From the NCBI GenBank assembly GCA_020053915.1, contig JAGVMG010000053.1:43617-107616 (forward strand): a stretch of DNA of 64,000 nt, written 5' to 3'. Positions within the stretch are counted from its first letter, which is position 1; each line of letters begins with the position of its first letter. Below, piece after piece: positions 8,882 through 17,964 of this stretch. Below the pieces are notes generated by a model. It saw only the letters and a list, made by a program, of their open reading frames with translations, did not search any database and was not told where the DNA came from. Made by a program: the position numbers and the translations under genes. The DNA comes from Parachlamydiales bacterium (GTDB lineage: Bacteria > Chlamydiota > Chlamydiia > Chlamydiales > Rhabdochlamydiaceae).

Positions 8882-10451
8882 AGATACGCGCCTCTTTAAA
8901 GTCGATGCAGCCCGACTTATCGATGATAAATCCTTTCAAGTTGCGATTGACCATAAACTTATAGGTATCGACGAAGATCGGAATCACTGGCATTTCTTCG
9001 ACAAGAATCCTTTCTGCGTTTCTTAAGTAATCCAAACGTGTCAGAGAATCGGAAGCCGAAGACGCTAGATTAAGCCATTCTTGATACTTTTCATTTTCCC
9101 AAAACGAAGCGTTATAGGGAAATTCCTTATTTTTAAAGATTTCTAGATGATAGAGAGGATCGTTATAGACCGCGCTACGCAACACCCCTCCCATTTGAAA
9201 CTGCCCATTGTTAAAGTAGCTCGCGAGCACACTCCACTCGGAGCCTTCAATGGCAACATCAATGCCAAACACCTCTTTCCATCGCTGCTGGATCGCTTCA
9301 GCAAGAGTTTTTTGCCCGGAAATCGTGCTATAGCTCAATGTCACTTGTGGCAAAGTTTGCCGAGTGAGCCCAAGCTCCAAAAGCCCTTCTTCAAATAGTT
9401 GGCAGGCACTTAACGTATCTGCATCGGCATACGTCTCTTCATCATTTAATAAAGAAAGGTTTCTAGGAACGGGGCTTTTATGGGGAAGGCATCCTTGAAA
9501 AATATGATCGGTGAGCATCTTGCGATCGAGCGCATAAGCAAAAGCCCTGCGGATCTTAGAGGAATTATAGGGAAACTTCTCTGTATTGACATAGATCCAG
9601 TAGGTGCGCGCGACATCTTGATATGAGAGCCTCTCCTGAAAAGAAGAAGAAGAAAGAGCATCTAACGGCAATGTCGTCATCGGATCTCCAATAAAGTCGA
9701 TCTCCCCTTTTTCAAAGAGTGACAACACCGTCATCGGATCTTTGACAAATGAAAATTGAATGGATTGCGTTCCAACATGCTCCCTATCCCAATACTTCGA
9801 ATTGGCAATCAATTTTAGATCCACATCCCGTTTCCATACTTCGATATTAAAAGGACCATTGAAGACGGTGGGCTCATTTTCAAAAGAATAAAGAGGAGAA
9901 AAAATCGGGTGGGTCAAGAGATCGAGGAAATAGGGAGCGGGATGCTCAAGTGTGACAATGAGCGTCTGCTCATCTAATGCCATCACTCCGACATCATCGA
10001 GAGCCATCGTCCCGAGCTTCGCCCCTCTTGCGTTCTTAATGATGTAGAATAGATCCGATCTGGCACAAAGGCTATCTGGTTTAAGAGCCTCCTTCCAAGA
10101 TGCCACAAACTGGTGCGCTGTGACCTTGTCTCCGTTTGACCAGAGGTGGGGACGCAATGTAAATGTATAGGTCGTCTGATCGGGAGAGAGCACCACCTGC
10201 TCTGCAGCAGCTAATTGACAAACACCTTCAGAATCCACTCGGGTAAGCCCCTCGAAAAGCAATCTTTCAATGGCCCGACACCGCAAATCGATCCCGAAGT
10301 GGGGATTTAAAGAGAGAGGATCTCCCTCTTGAAAATTCAATTGTAACCTGGAACTTGTTAACACAACCTGCTCGCGACCTGCGAGAGAGTAGAAAGCGGT
10401 GCCGATAATCACAGCACCTAATAGCCCAAAAAAAAGTCTTCGACGTTTCAT
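8880..10451 (-). CDS. Oligopeptide ABC transporter substrate-binding protein (OppA-like)
   Basis: Periplasmic peptide-binding protein of the SBP_bac_5 family; 523 residues is normal. It opens with MKRRR and a hydrophobic segment (6-24) that looks like a signal sequence or anchor, without a lipobox cysteine. The body starts with LNFQEGDPLSLNPHFGID, the usual family opening, and includes LRPHLWSNGDKVTAHQFV and a conserved NGPF...YWD region. The N-terminal third is closely similar to the C-terminal half of the gene upstream, so they are paralogues; the gap between them is 10 bp. No permease or ATPase genes are adjacent, so it probably works with a transporter encoded elsewhere. Confidence 0.88.
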   Translation of the reverse strand: MKRRRLFFGLLGAVIIGTAFYSLAGREQVVLTSSRLQLNFQEGDPLSLNPHFGIDLRCRAIERLLFEGLTRVDSEGVCQLAAAEQVVLSPDQTTYTFTLRPHLWSNGDKVTAHQFVASWKEALKPDSLCARSDLFYIIKNARGAKLGTMALDDVGVMALDEQTLIVTLEHPAPYFLDLLTHPIFSPLYSFENEPTVFNGPFNIEVWKRDVDLKLIANSKYWDREHVGTQSIQFSFVKDPMTVLSLFEKGEIDFIGDPMTTLPLDALSSSSFQERLSYQDVARTYWIYVNTEKFPYNSSKIRRAFAYALDRKMLTDHIFQGCLPHKSPVPRNLSLLNDEETYADADTLSACQLFEEGLLELGLTRQTLPQVTLSYSTISGQKTLAEAIQQRWKEVFGIDVAIEGSEWSVLASYFNNGQFQMGGVLRSAVYNDPLYHLEIFKNKEFPYNASFWENEKYQEWLNLASSASDSLTRLDYLRNAERILVEEMPVIPIFVDTYKFMVNRNLKGFIIDKSGCIDFKEARI

Positions 10452-10461
10452 TAATACCTCC

Positions 10462-13314
10462 TTAGAAAGATATTAATTTTAAATCAACATCTCCATTTTG
10501 CGCGATGCAAACGTTCTTAATTTTTGTATTTACACGGTATTTGTACACATGGCGGAAGATCCCAATGACGGGCATTTCTTGAATGAGGATCTCCTCAGCT
10601 TGCTTTAAAAGCCGATCCCTTGCTTGAGACTCTTTGGCTGCATGGGCTGATTTCAGTAAAGCCGTATACTCCGGATGCTCCCATTGAGAAGAGTTATATA
10701 AGTTTGTCCGATCGCGGAATAACTCCAAATGAGAACGGGGATAAAAATACGGGGAACTTCTCAAGCAAGCAGCTAACTGAAACTCTCTTCGATCCAAATG
10801 AAGCGATAAACTATTCCATTCCATTCTCACTAAACGGATCGAAACATCTAAAACTTGGCGCAGCTGCTCTTGAATCCTCTTAACTAGATATTCCTGCCCT
10901 GGGATATCACTATGATAAAATGTCAGTTCAGGGAACTCATTTTTTTTAATTCCAAGCTCCTTTAATCCGGCTGCAAAAAACGCTTGCGCTTGGGCTGCAT
11001 TGCCATCCCAACTCTCAAAACCGTCGCATTGCGACTGAGGGATGGGGCTCATGTGTGGATATTGTCCTAAAGTCTTTGTAATTATTTTTCGATCAATGGC
11101 ACAAGCAAACGCTTTGCGAATGGATGCAGATTGCAAAGGGAAAACGCGGGTATTGAGATACACCCAGGATACCTGATCGACCTCTCTTGATCTCCACAAA
11201 GGAACATCAGTATGGTATTCTTGGGGAAGTACACAGTAAGGATCTCCAATCCAATCGAGTTTTTCCTTTTGAAAATCTTCGTAGATCGTTTTAAAATCTT
11301 TGTGCATCGTGATGTAGACATCATCCAATGCGACATTTTTTTTATCCCAGTAGTAGGGATTGGCTGTCAAGTGAAGCAACTGATCTTTCTGCCATTGCCT
11401 CACGAGAAAGGGGCCGTTGAATTGAGTCGGCTCTTCTTCACCTTTGTACAAAGGAGAAAGTGCAGGATGAGCGGTGAGGTGTAAAAAATAGGAAGCTGGA
11501 TGTTGCAGCTCTACCAAGAGTTTTTGAGGTCCTGCCGCCTTCACTTTCACCTTGTTTAAAGAAATAAGCCCCTGTTTGGCCTTTCTTGCATTTTTGATCG
11601 GATAGAAAAAATCTGCTCTGAGATAAGGAGAATTAGAATTCAATGCCTTTTTCCATGTCTGCTCGAAATCGTAAGCAGTGACCATATCTCCATTCGACCA
11701 CTGGTGTTCACGGAGAAAAAAGGTATATTCCGTTTGAGACGCTGAGATGTGGATTTCTCTTGCCGCTGCAAGCTGAGGCACCCCTTGCGCATCCAATCGT
11801 GTCAGCCCCTCATAAAGCGCGCGGCCTAAACTACGACACCTCTGATCGATCCCAATCTGAGGATTCAAGGAGATAGGGTCTCCTTCTTGGAAGTTGATCC
11901 TCAACACTTTCGCTTCATTTTTGACCTCAGGCCGATTCCTTTGCCCTCGCAGTTTTCGCTCACAGGCATGAAGCAGTCCTAAGGAAGGATTCACATCGAT
12001 GAGAAAGAGATAGTGCGCCCCTTCAAATTCAATCGTGCTATACCCGAAACATGAATGGTTTGAAGACTGGATCTCCAGCATTTCTGGGAGCAAACTCCCC
12101 TGCAGCTGCGAGTCTGCTGTTTTAATGATGAGGACAGCATCTTTAGAGGCATAACGGCTCTCGATCAAAAAATGCGTTTTCCCGAGTTCTTTTTTATATA
12201 GCCTGCTAAAAAGAGCAAACACCTGAAGACATGTGCGCGCCGAAATCAAAGTTTGAAAGGAGGGAGGCGTCAAAGAATAAAAGACCTCTTCCATAAAAGG
12301 ATGGAAGGTCGCAAATTTCTCTCTAAATTTAAACAGAATCTCCTCGAACTGCTTGTCCTGTTGAGATAAGAGTCCTCCATTGTAGTCTCGGAAAGGGCCT
12401 AAAATCTGCTCGACTGCTTTTGCGATGTAGTTCCTCGCCTGCCTCAAGTCAATCGACCAATTTTTTTTCAAAAAAAAGTCGTAATCCACTTCTAGCAAAA
12501 AAATCAACCCTTCACGCACCCGTTTTCCTAAAACACCTAAAGCCACCATTCTTTGGCTGACAAGACGCACAGAGGAGGGAAGATGGGCGGCTAACTTTTT
12601 AAAAGGAATCGAATCCTTTTTCTGAACCCGCGTTGCCACCACGTTAAACTGCAGGACCTCCTGAATCTGCGAATGAAAAGAAATCATCACCTGAGGCAAA
12701 TCCGCGATCACCCGTTGCTCTTGAGAGAGCTGAATCAAGCTCTTATAGATCTCCTCCTGATTGTAAGGGATCGAGATCGAAGGGGTTAAGAACTGAATCC
12801 CTTGCTTAAGCTCATTGGGAAGATTTTTTTTCAGTAAATTCACTTCTAGCATCGTGAAGTGATTTCCCCGCAATTTCTCAATCTCCAAATAGCAGAACAA
12901 ATGCCCGGATTCCTTCTCTTTGCAAGAATAGAACGACCCAAAGGCGATCTTAATGCCCGGCATTAAGTTAGAAAGCGCTTTAAAAACATGCTTTTCCTCT
13001 AATAACTCATGCACATGCAACGTACTGATTCCCAATGCGATACTTAACACACTCTTCCCTTCAACCTTCAACTTAAAAGGTTTGACCACCACGCAACGCT
13101 GCGAGGAATTCTGCATCTTCTGCATCAACTTGGCTCGTACAAAATAGCTCAGCAGAACAAAACGCTGGATAAAGGCATCAGAGCGCGTTTCCAGAAATCG
13201 ATCGCTCATCTGCGCTAATGTCTGAACAAAGACCTTAGACAGATCAGTCGAATAGAATTCAGGAAACCGCTTGAAGCGTTTTTCAAGGCCTTGCCAGAGA
13301 TGAAAGGGGATCAC
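10462..13314 (-). CDS. Large fusion: unknown N-terminal domain plus OppA-like substrate-binding domain
   Basis: 950 residues. Residues ~1-475 match no family I recognise: mixed helical/strand, with segments such as VVVKPFKLKVEGKSVLSIAL and ILGPFRDYNGGLLSQQDKQF. From ~480 (LRINFQEGDPISLNPQIGID) to the end it is an SBP_bac_5 domain, paralogous to the downstream gene. There is no signal peptide or membrane segment at the N-terminus, odd for a binding domain normally found outside the inner membrane. The start is a GTG with no clear ribosome-binding site; an internal start is possible, although none creates an obvious signal peptide. No stop or frame change occurs between the two halves. Confidence 0.8.
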   Translation of the reverse strand: MIPFHLWQGLEKRFKRFPEFYSTDLSKVFVQTLAQMSDRFLETRSDAFIQRFVLLSYFVRAKLMQKMQNSSQRCVVVKPFKLKVEGKSVLSIALGISTLHVHELLEEKHVFKALSNLMPGIKIAFGSFYSCKEKESGHLFCYLEIEKLRGNHFTMLEVNLLKKNLPNELKQGIQFLTPSISIPYNQEEIYKSLIQLSQEQRVIADLPQVMISFHSQIQEVLQFNVVATRVQKKDSIPFKKLAAHLPSSVRLVSQRMVALGVLGKRVREGLIFLLEVDYDFFLKKNWSIDLRQARNYIAKAVEQILGPFRDYNGGLLSQQDKQFEEILFKFREKFATFHPFMEEVFYSLTPPSFQTLISARTCLQVFALFSRLYKKELGKTHFLIESRYASKDAVLIIKTADSQLQGSLLPEMLEIQSSNHSCFGYSTIEFEGAHYLFLIDVNPSLGLLHACERKLRGQRNRPEVKNEAKVLRINFQEGDPISLNPQIGIDQRCRSLGRALYEGLTRLDAQGVPQLAAAREIHISASQTEYTFFLREHQWSNGDMVTAYDFEQTWKKALNSNSPYLRADFFYPIKNARKAKQGLISLNKVKVKAAGPQKLLVELQHPASYFLHLTAHPALSPLYKGEEEPTQFNGPFLVRQWQKDQLLHLTANPYYWDKKNVALDDVYITMHKDFKTIYEDFQKEKLDWIGDPYCVLPQEYHTDVPLWRSREVDQVSWVYLNTRVFPLQSASIRKAFACAIDRKIITKTLGQYPHMSPIPQSQCDGFESWDGNAAQAQAFFAAGLKELGIKKNEFPELTFYHSDIPGQEYLVKRIQEQLRQVLDVSIRLVRMEWNSLSLHLDRREFQLAACLRSSPYFYPRSHLELFRDRTNLYNSSQWEHPEYTALLKSAHAAKESQARDRLLKQAEEILIQEMPVIGIFRHVYKYRVNTKIKNVCIAQNGDVDLKLISF

Positions 13315-13383
13315 GAGTTACTTTGCCGCTAAAGATTAAACGGGCAAGTGTGCCTTATCGGCTGATTTTTTTCACGGATTGCC

Positions 13384-14286
13384 TTAACTTTCTGGATGCT
13401 CCATTTGGCTAAGGAAAGATTCAATCCATACAGAAAACAGTTCCCAATATAAGTTAATATCTGAGGGCAGTTGAGGAGGCTTCCAATTTAGTTTCTGAAG
13501 AGGAATTTTAAGTTCTATTAACACGTTGCGAATTTCGATTACTTTAACACCCAACGCCTTATTTTCGACCTTAGCGATCCATTGACGCAATGGCAAAACT
13601 ACCTCTAGAATATACCTCCAGGAAGGAATGCAATCGGGGATCGGGCCTAATTCCTTTTTCATCTGGTCTCTTTTGATAAATCGATAATGACGTTGATTGC
13701 GAACGTTAAACGCCTCAAAAAAACCTGACTGAACAAAACTGTCCAGTAAAAGGGAAAGGCTCCGCTTGCTATATCCGATTTCTGTAACATCAGCTGCTGT
13801 GAAATCATTTTTTTCTTCCGTTAAAAAATATGTCATCAGATCAGCACGCGCGCCTGCCCCAAATAAAGCGCGAAAACGTAAAGAAAGGAGTGCAGGTAAT
13901 TCACATCGAGGAGCTTTGGACTTGCCACTGGGACTGAATTTTAAAGGCATTACCTTTGAAAGCAATGGCCAATTGGCTTGAGAGATAGAATTTAATGTCG
14001 CTGCAAATATTGAAAATGGAAGATCAACCGATGGTCCAAATGTTTTAAGAAGCGTTTTAAGACGACTGATCGAGATAAAATGATGATACCGCGCACACCA
14101 ATCAAGCGCTTCATCGCGAAGCCGCGCATCGACGTCCGCGAGTATAGCTGTAAGAATCACAAGCTCTTCTAATACAATCAAACAATGTTGATGCTGCCGT
14201 TTCACTCCAGAAACTCCCAATTCCGTCCATAAGCTCCAAGCAATATTGAGAAGCAGCCGATCTAATTTTTGACTAAGAGTCTGCAC
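13384..14286 (-). CDS. Winged-helix protein paired with a nucleotidyltransferase (AbiE-like partner)
   Basis: 300 residues. A winged helix-turn-helix is visible at about 140-205 (ARADLMTYFLTEE...DFTAADVTEIGYSKRSLSLL...SGFFEAF...RHYRFI), resembling MarR/ArsR-like DNA readers; the flanking regions are helical and unrecognised. The start is GTG with GGGGGA 6 bases upstream. It overlaps the end of the nucleotidyltransferase gene by 14 bp, so the two are translated together. By analogy with type IV toxin-antitoxin (AbiE) operons it may be the regulatory or antitoxin component, although the gene order is toxin-like gene first. No sequence identity to AbiEi is claimed. Confidence 0.65.
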   Translation of the reverse strand: MQTLSQKLDRLLLNIAWSLWTELGVSGVKRQHQHCLIVLEELVILTAILADVDARLRDEALDWCARYHHFISISRLKTLLKTFGPSVDLPFSIFAATLNSISQANWPLLSKVMPLKFSPSGKSKAPRCELPALLSLRFRALFGAGARADLMTYFLTEEKNDFTAADVTEIGYSKRSLSLLLDSFVQSGFFEAFNVRNQRHYRFIKRDQMKKELGPIPDCIPSWRYILEVVLPLRQWIAKVENKALGVKVIEIRNVLIELKIPLQKLNWKPPQLPSDINLYWELFSVWIESFLSQMEHPES

Positions 14287-14848
14287 TAGATCCCCCCAGA
14301 GAGTTTAGAGCCTCATGCAATGTTAGGTCAAATTCATCAGAAACGTCTTGAGTGACGCACCAATGCTTAGCAGTTTGAAGTTCGGCTTCTGTCGGCCGTA
14401 AAAATTTTAGATCCGTAAAATGCTTACTTTGGGGCCCCTGGTCTACGGATGCATACAGTTTGAAACAGATTTGATCAAGACGCCCCGCGTAATGGATCGT
14501 TAGGCCTCCAAATTTACGGGTATGCAAACGGGATTTAAATCCTTCTGGCAGGCCTAATTCCAGCAAAGAAGTAGGGCCTGGATTTAACCAGTCTTTTCCA
14601 ATTTCAAGCGCATTTCCTACCTTGTGGACTGCCTGCAGCAAATCATCTGGAAGCGGAGCCGCAGAAACAAGCTCTCCAGAAACCATTCTAGCGACGAGAT
14701 CGAGGTCTTTTGTAGTTCTTTCAAGCTGATTAAGCAGCAAAAGACTCCCGCCTCCAATTGCAACCACCTCATAATAAAGACCTTGATCACTAAGCATTTG
14801 TCCAAGAAGGTCCAAAGCATGCTCTAATATAGCAGAATTCAGATCCAT
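14273..14848 (-). CDS. DUF6036/AbiEii-like nucleotidyltransferase
   Basis: 191 residues. The nucleotidyltransferase signature is IGGGSLLLLN (31-40) followed by RTTKDLDLVA (44-53), i.e. GG-S then R-T-D-D, as in DUF6036 and AbiEii proteins. Later parts (FKSRLHTRKFGGLTIHYAGR, HFTDLKFLRPTEAEL) resemble the D-K-DL region of that group. Start chosen at ATG 14848, with GAGG 5-6 bases before it; a TTG nine codons upstream is less likely. Forms a two-gene unit with the following winged-helix gene. The role, toxin or defence, is inferred from family only. Confidence 0.7.
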   Translation of the reverse strand: MDLNSAILEHALDLLGQMLSDQGLYYEVVAIGGGSLLLLNQLERTTKDLDLVARMVSGELVSAAPLPDDLLQAVHKVGNALEIGKDWLNPGPTSLLELGLPEGFKSRLHTRKFGGLTIHYAGRLDQICFKLYASVDQGPQSKHFTDLKFLRPTEAELQTAKHWCVTQDVSDEFDLTLHEALNSLGGSSADS

Positions 14849-14982
14849 GTAAGCCTCATTTTCAAGCAGATTCAAGAGCTTTAAACTCTCGAATCGAGAG
14901 CTTAAACTTCATAATACTCTCAAAGATATTTATTTGCAATACACTGAAAAGTTAGCGAGTAAAGCAGGATGGTTTAGAGAAA

Positions 14983-15012
14983 AATAAAGATCCCCGCAGG
15001 AAGCGGGGATCT
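14983..15012 (-). terminator. Rho-independent terminator of ftsH
   Basis: Arms agatccccgc/gcggggatct (14988-14997, 15003-15012) with a 5-base loop; read on the minus strand it is followed by a T-rich stretch. It lies immediately after the ftsH stop. Confidence 0.85.
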
Positions 15013-15021
15013 TGAGAACAT

Positions 15022-17748
15022 TTAGGATTGCTGCGGCGTTGGGCGATCGGTGATCACAGGTAGATCTCTGTCACTCACCTTTTCTGGAGGAGGTGGAGGT
15101 GTTTTACGGTTCAGATCTTGCGCTGTTTTGAGACGCTGGCGTTTCTTTTCGATATCCCATGTTCCATTCAAAATTTCCAAGACATCATCGCGATCCAACG
15201 TTTCAAACTCCATGAGCATTTCGGTCATGAGCTGCACTTCAGCGCGTTTACTAAGGATAATCTCTTTCGCGTAGCGGAGCGCTTCATCTAAAAGCTTGCG
15301 CACTTCTTCGTCGATCGACTTAGCTGTAGCTTCCGAGTAGCTCTTCTCGCGGTAGTTGGACATCCCGAGGTATTGGCCCCCTTCTGCACGCTCGTCATAA
15401 GCGACCGTTCCCAAAGAATCTGTCATCCCCCATTCACACACCATGCTGCGCACCAAACGTGTCGCTTGCGTGATATCCATTTGGGCACCAGACGAGATAT
15501 CTCCGACAAAAACCTCTTCGGCAATTCTTCCGCCCATGAGAACGGCAAGTTGGTCTAAGAGTTCGCGCTTCCAATAGCTCAAGCGGTTTTTCTTAGGCAT
15601 GAAGTGGGTTGCTCCTAAAGAGAGCCCACGAGGAATGATCGTGACTTTATCAACTGGGTCTGCATGTTTTACACAAAGAGCGACGATGGCATGTCCAGAT
15701 TCATGGTAAGCTGTCGTCTTTTTTTCATTTTGGTCAATTTCTAACGATCTGCGTTCTTTGCCATAACGAACCTTATCACACGCTTCTGCTGCATCGGATT
15801 CTGTCACCGCGCTGCGTCCCTTTCGGGCTGCAAGAAGAGCGGCTTCATTTAAGATGTTTGCAAGATCAGCACCCGAGGAACCTGGAGTGTTCCGAGCAAT
15901 GTGCATCAGCTCGACAGTAGGATCGAGTTTAATTCTTCGAGCATGTACTTTTAAAATTTCTAAACGTCCTTTAAGGTCAGGAAGATCGATCACGACTCGA
16001 CGATCGAACCGGCCTGGACGCAAGAGCGCTTTATCCAGAACATCAGGGCGGTTGGTCGCTGCAATCAGGATCACCCCTTCGTTGGTATCAAATCCATCCA
16101 TCTCGACAAGAAGCTGATTCAATGTCTGTTCCCGCTCATCATGTCCCCCACCGATACCCGCTCCGCGATGACGGCCGACAGCATCGATCTCATCCATGAA
16201 AATGATGCAAGGCGCATTCTTTTTCGCTTGATCAAACATGTCTCGGATACGGCTCGCACCGACACCGACAAACATTTCGACGAAATCTGAGCCTGAAATC
16301 GAGAAGAAAGGACGGTCCGCTTCACCAGCAACCGCTTTAGCAATGAGTGTTTTCCCCGTTCCAGGAGCTCCCACACACAAAACCCCTTTAGGAATCCGCG
16401 CACCAAGAGCTGTAAATTTAGAAGGATCTTTCAGAAAATCGACAATCTCTTGCAATTCTTCCTTAGCCTCTTCGCATCCTGCGACGTCTTTGAAAGTCAC
16501 CTTATTGCGCTCTTTTGTAAGAAGTTTCGCAGGAGACTTTCCGAAATTCATCGCATTGCCGCCTACCCCTTTCATCTGTCTTGAAAAGATGAAGTAGATG
16601 AAAAGAACGACGAGGACGACAGGAAGGATTGTGAATAGATAGCTAAAGTAGTTAGGAGAAGGCTCTTCACTTGTAAATGTTCTTTCCAGCACTAAATTGC
16701 GCTGCTGATCGGGAGCTCTAAAGACTGCGCCCTTGTTCGTAGCAAAATGCTCAAACTCTTGTTTTGCCTGAGAAAACCAACGAGTGAACGCTTCAGGGTC
16801 TTGTTTTTCTAAAGCTCTTGTGGAGAGCTCTTGGTTATTAAAGTACCAAATGACGTTTGTGACATTCTGACGCGCTTTATCAAGGGATGCTGTATTTGTC
16901 TCGAGCTCGCTATTAACGTTGTTGTACTGTTCGAGCTGTGCTTTATAGGTGCGCACACTTCTTAAAGGAAGCAAGCGAACGTTTTGCTGCTCTTGGTTTA
17001 AAGCCGCAACCAAAGTCCCGAGTTCATCTAACGCGCTGCGATAGGTCTGAATCTGCGTTTGCGGATTTTGAGAAGCATCGGAAACTTGAATTTCTAAGTT
17101 CTTGAGCTGTAATTTCATCTGCTCATCGCCAATGCCTAAAGCATGGGATTTAAACCCTTCGATTAAAGTCACTAAATCCTTACCAAAAGCAGAAGCATTA
17201 GATTCGGTCAAAGAAGGATAGAGTCGATTTAAGTCAGCAAGAGAGGTGTATTCTTGAGCAGGAACCGATTTAATGACGACCGCGTTATCGCGATCCGCGC
17301 TATTAAAGGAGAAATCGACCACGCGGTATCCCCCTTTTGGGAGAGGAAGGCCAGTCAGTTCTAAAAAGAGAGTGGAGGCATCCATGACGCTTTGTTTGGA
17401 AGCTGTCAAATCGCTCTCTAATTCTTTCTTTTGAGAGACGAGGTCATGGTTGCGATTGAGCAATTCTAAATAGCGGAAGCGGAGCTTGCCTTCATCAGAC
17501 AGCCGGTCTTTAAATTTACCGCTGAAGGAGACGAGATTGTCATTCAAGGCAATCTTGCGGCTATCCTCTCTTTGAATCAAGTCCAGGTTAACAAGATGTT
17601 CTACCTGATAGCTCGAAGAGACTTTAGCGCTTCGCTCACTGCTGAGGTTTTGAACCGTCAGAATGACGAGGATTGCAGCCAGCAAAAAAATGAAAAATCC
17701 GCCGGGGAACCCTTTTTTAGGCTCCGATTTAAAATTGTCGTTGTTCAT
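15022..17748 (-). CDS. ftsH: ATP-dependent zinc metalloprotease FtsH
   Basis: Inner-membrane AAA+ protease that degrades misfolded or regulatory membrane and cytosolic proteins. 908 residues against ~640 in E. coli. Transmembrane helix 1 at ~17-33, then an unusually long extracytoplasmic region (~34-362), helix 2 at ~364-388, the AAA module with Walker A GAPGTGKT (~461-468) and Walker B IIFMDEID, the second region of homology [19 protein letters not shown], and the M41 zinc motif HESGH (~684). The C-terminus is proline-rich. The long N-terminal domain is typical of chlamydial FtsH. No Shine-Dalgarno is obvious at the ATG. Confidence 0.96.
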   Translation of the reverse strand: MNNDNFKSEPKKGFPGGFFIFLLAAILVILTVQNLSSERSAKVSSSYQVEHLVNLDLIQREDSRKIALNDNLVSFSGKFKDRLSDEGKLRFRYLELLNRNHDLVSQKKELESDLTASKQSVMDASTLFLELTGLPLPKGGYRVVDFSFNSADRDNAVVIKSVPAQEYTSLADLNRLYPSLTESNASAFGKDLVTLIEGFKSHALGIGDEQMKLQLKNLEIQVSDASQNPQTQIQTYRSALDELGTLVAALNQEQQNVRLLPLRSVRTYKAQLEQYNNVNSELETNTASLDKARQNVTNVIWYFNNQELSTRALEKQDPEAFTRWFSQAKQEFEHFATNKGAVFRAPDQQRNLVLERTFTSEEPSPNYFSYLFTILPVVLVVLFIYFIFSRQMKGVGGNAMNFGKSPAKLLTKERNKVTFKDVAGCEEAKEELQEIVDFLKDPSKFTALGARIPKGVLCVGAPGTGKTLIAKAVAGEADRPFFSISGSDFVEMFVGVGASRIRDMFDQAKKNAPCIIFMDEIDAVGRHRGAGIGGGHDEREQTLNQLLVEMDGFDTNEGVILIAATNRPDVLDKALLRPGRFDRRVVIDLPDLKGRLEILKVHARRIKLDPTVELMHIARNTPGSSGADLANILNEAALLAARKGRSAVTESDAAEACDKVRYGKERRSLEIDQNEKKTTAYHESGHAIVALCVKHADPVDKVTIIPRGLSLGATHFMPKKNRLSYWKRELLDQLAVLMGGRIAEEVFVGDISSGAQMDITQATRLVRSMVCEWGMTDSLGTVAYDERAEGGQYLGMSNYREKSYSEATAKSIDEEVRKLLDEALRYAKEIILSKRAEVQLMTEMLMEFETLDRDDVLEILNGTWDIEKKRQRLKTAQDLNRKTPPPPPEKVSDRDLPVITDRPTPQQS

Positions 17749-17885
17749 AAGCTATATACACATGGTTATAGAGAATAAATTAAACCACCCGCAAGCGATT
17801 AAAGTAAAGAACATCCCGCAAGAAGTTCCCCTTCATATAAGGCCGCACACACGGATCTTACCTTTCGCCAGTCGACTGTTTTTTC

Positions 17886-17914
17886 ATCATAACAAATTCT
17901 GAATAATTTGTCTT
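17886..17914 (-). promoter_or_regulatory. Possible sigma-70-type promoter for ftsH
   Basis: AAGACA (17909-17914) and TATGAT (17886-17891) with a 17 bp spacer on the minus strand; it would leave a leader of ~130 bases. Good -10, mediocre -35. Confidence 0.4.
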
Positions 17915-17964
17915 AATATTCTTTAATTTTTATTTTAAGTAGAATGAAAACTAATGATTTACAA

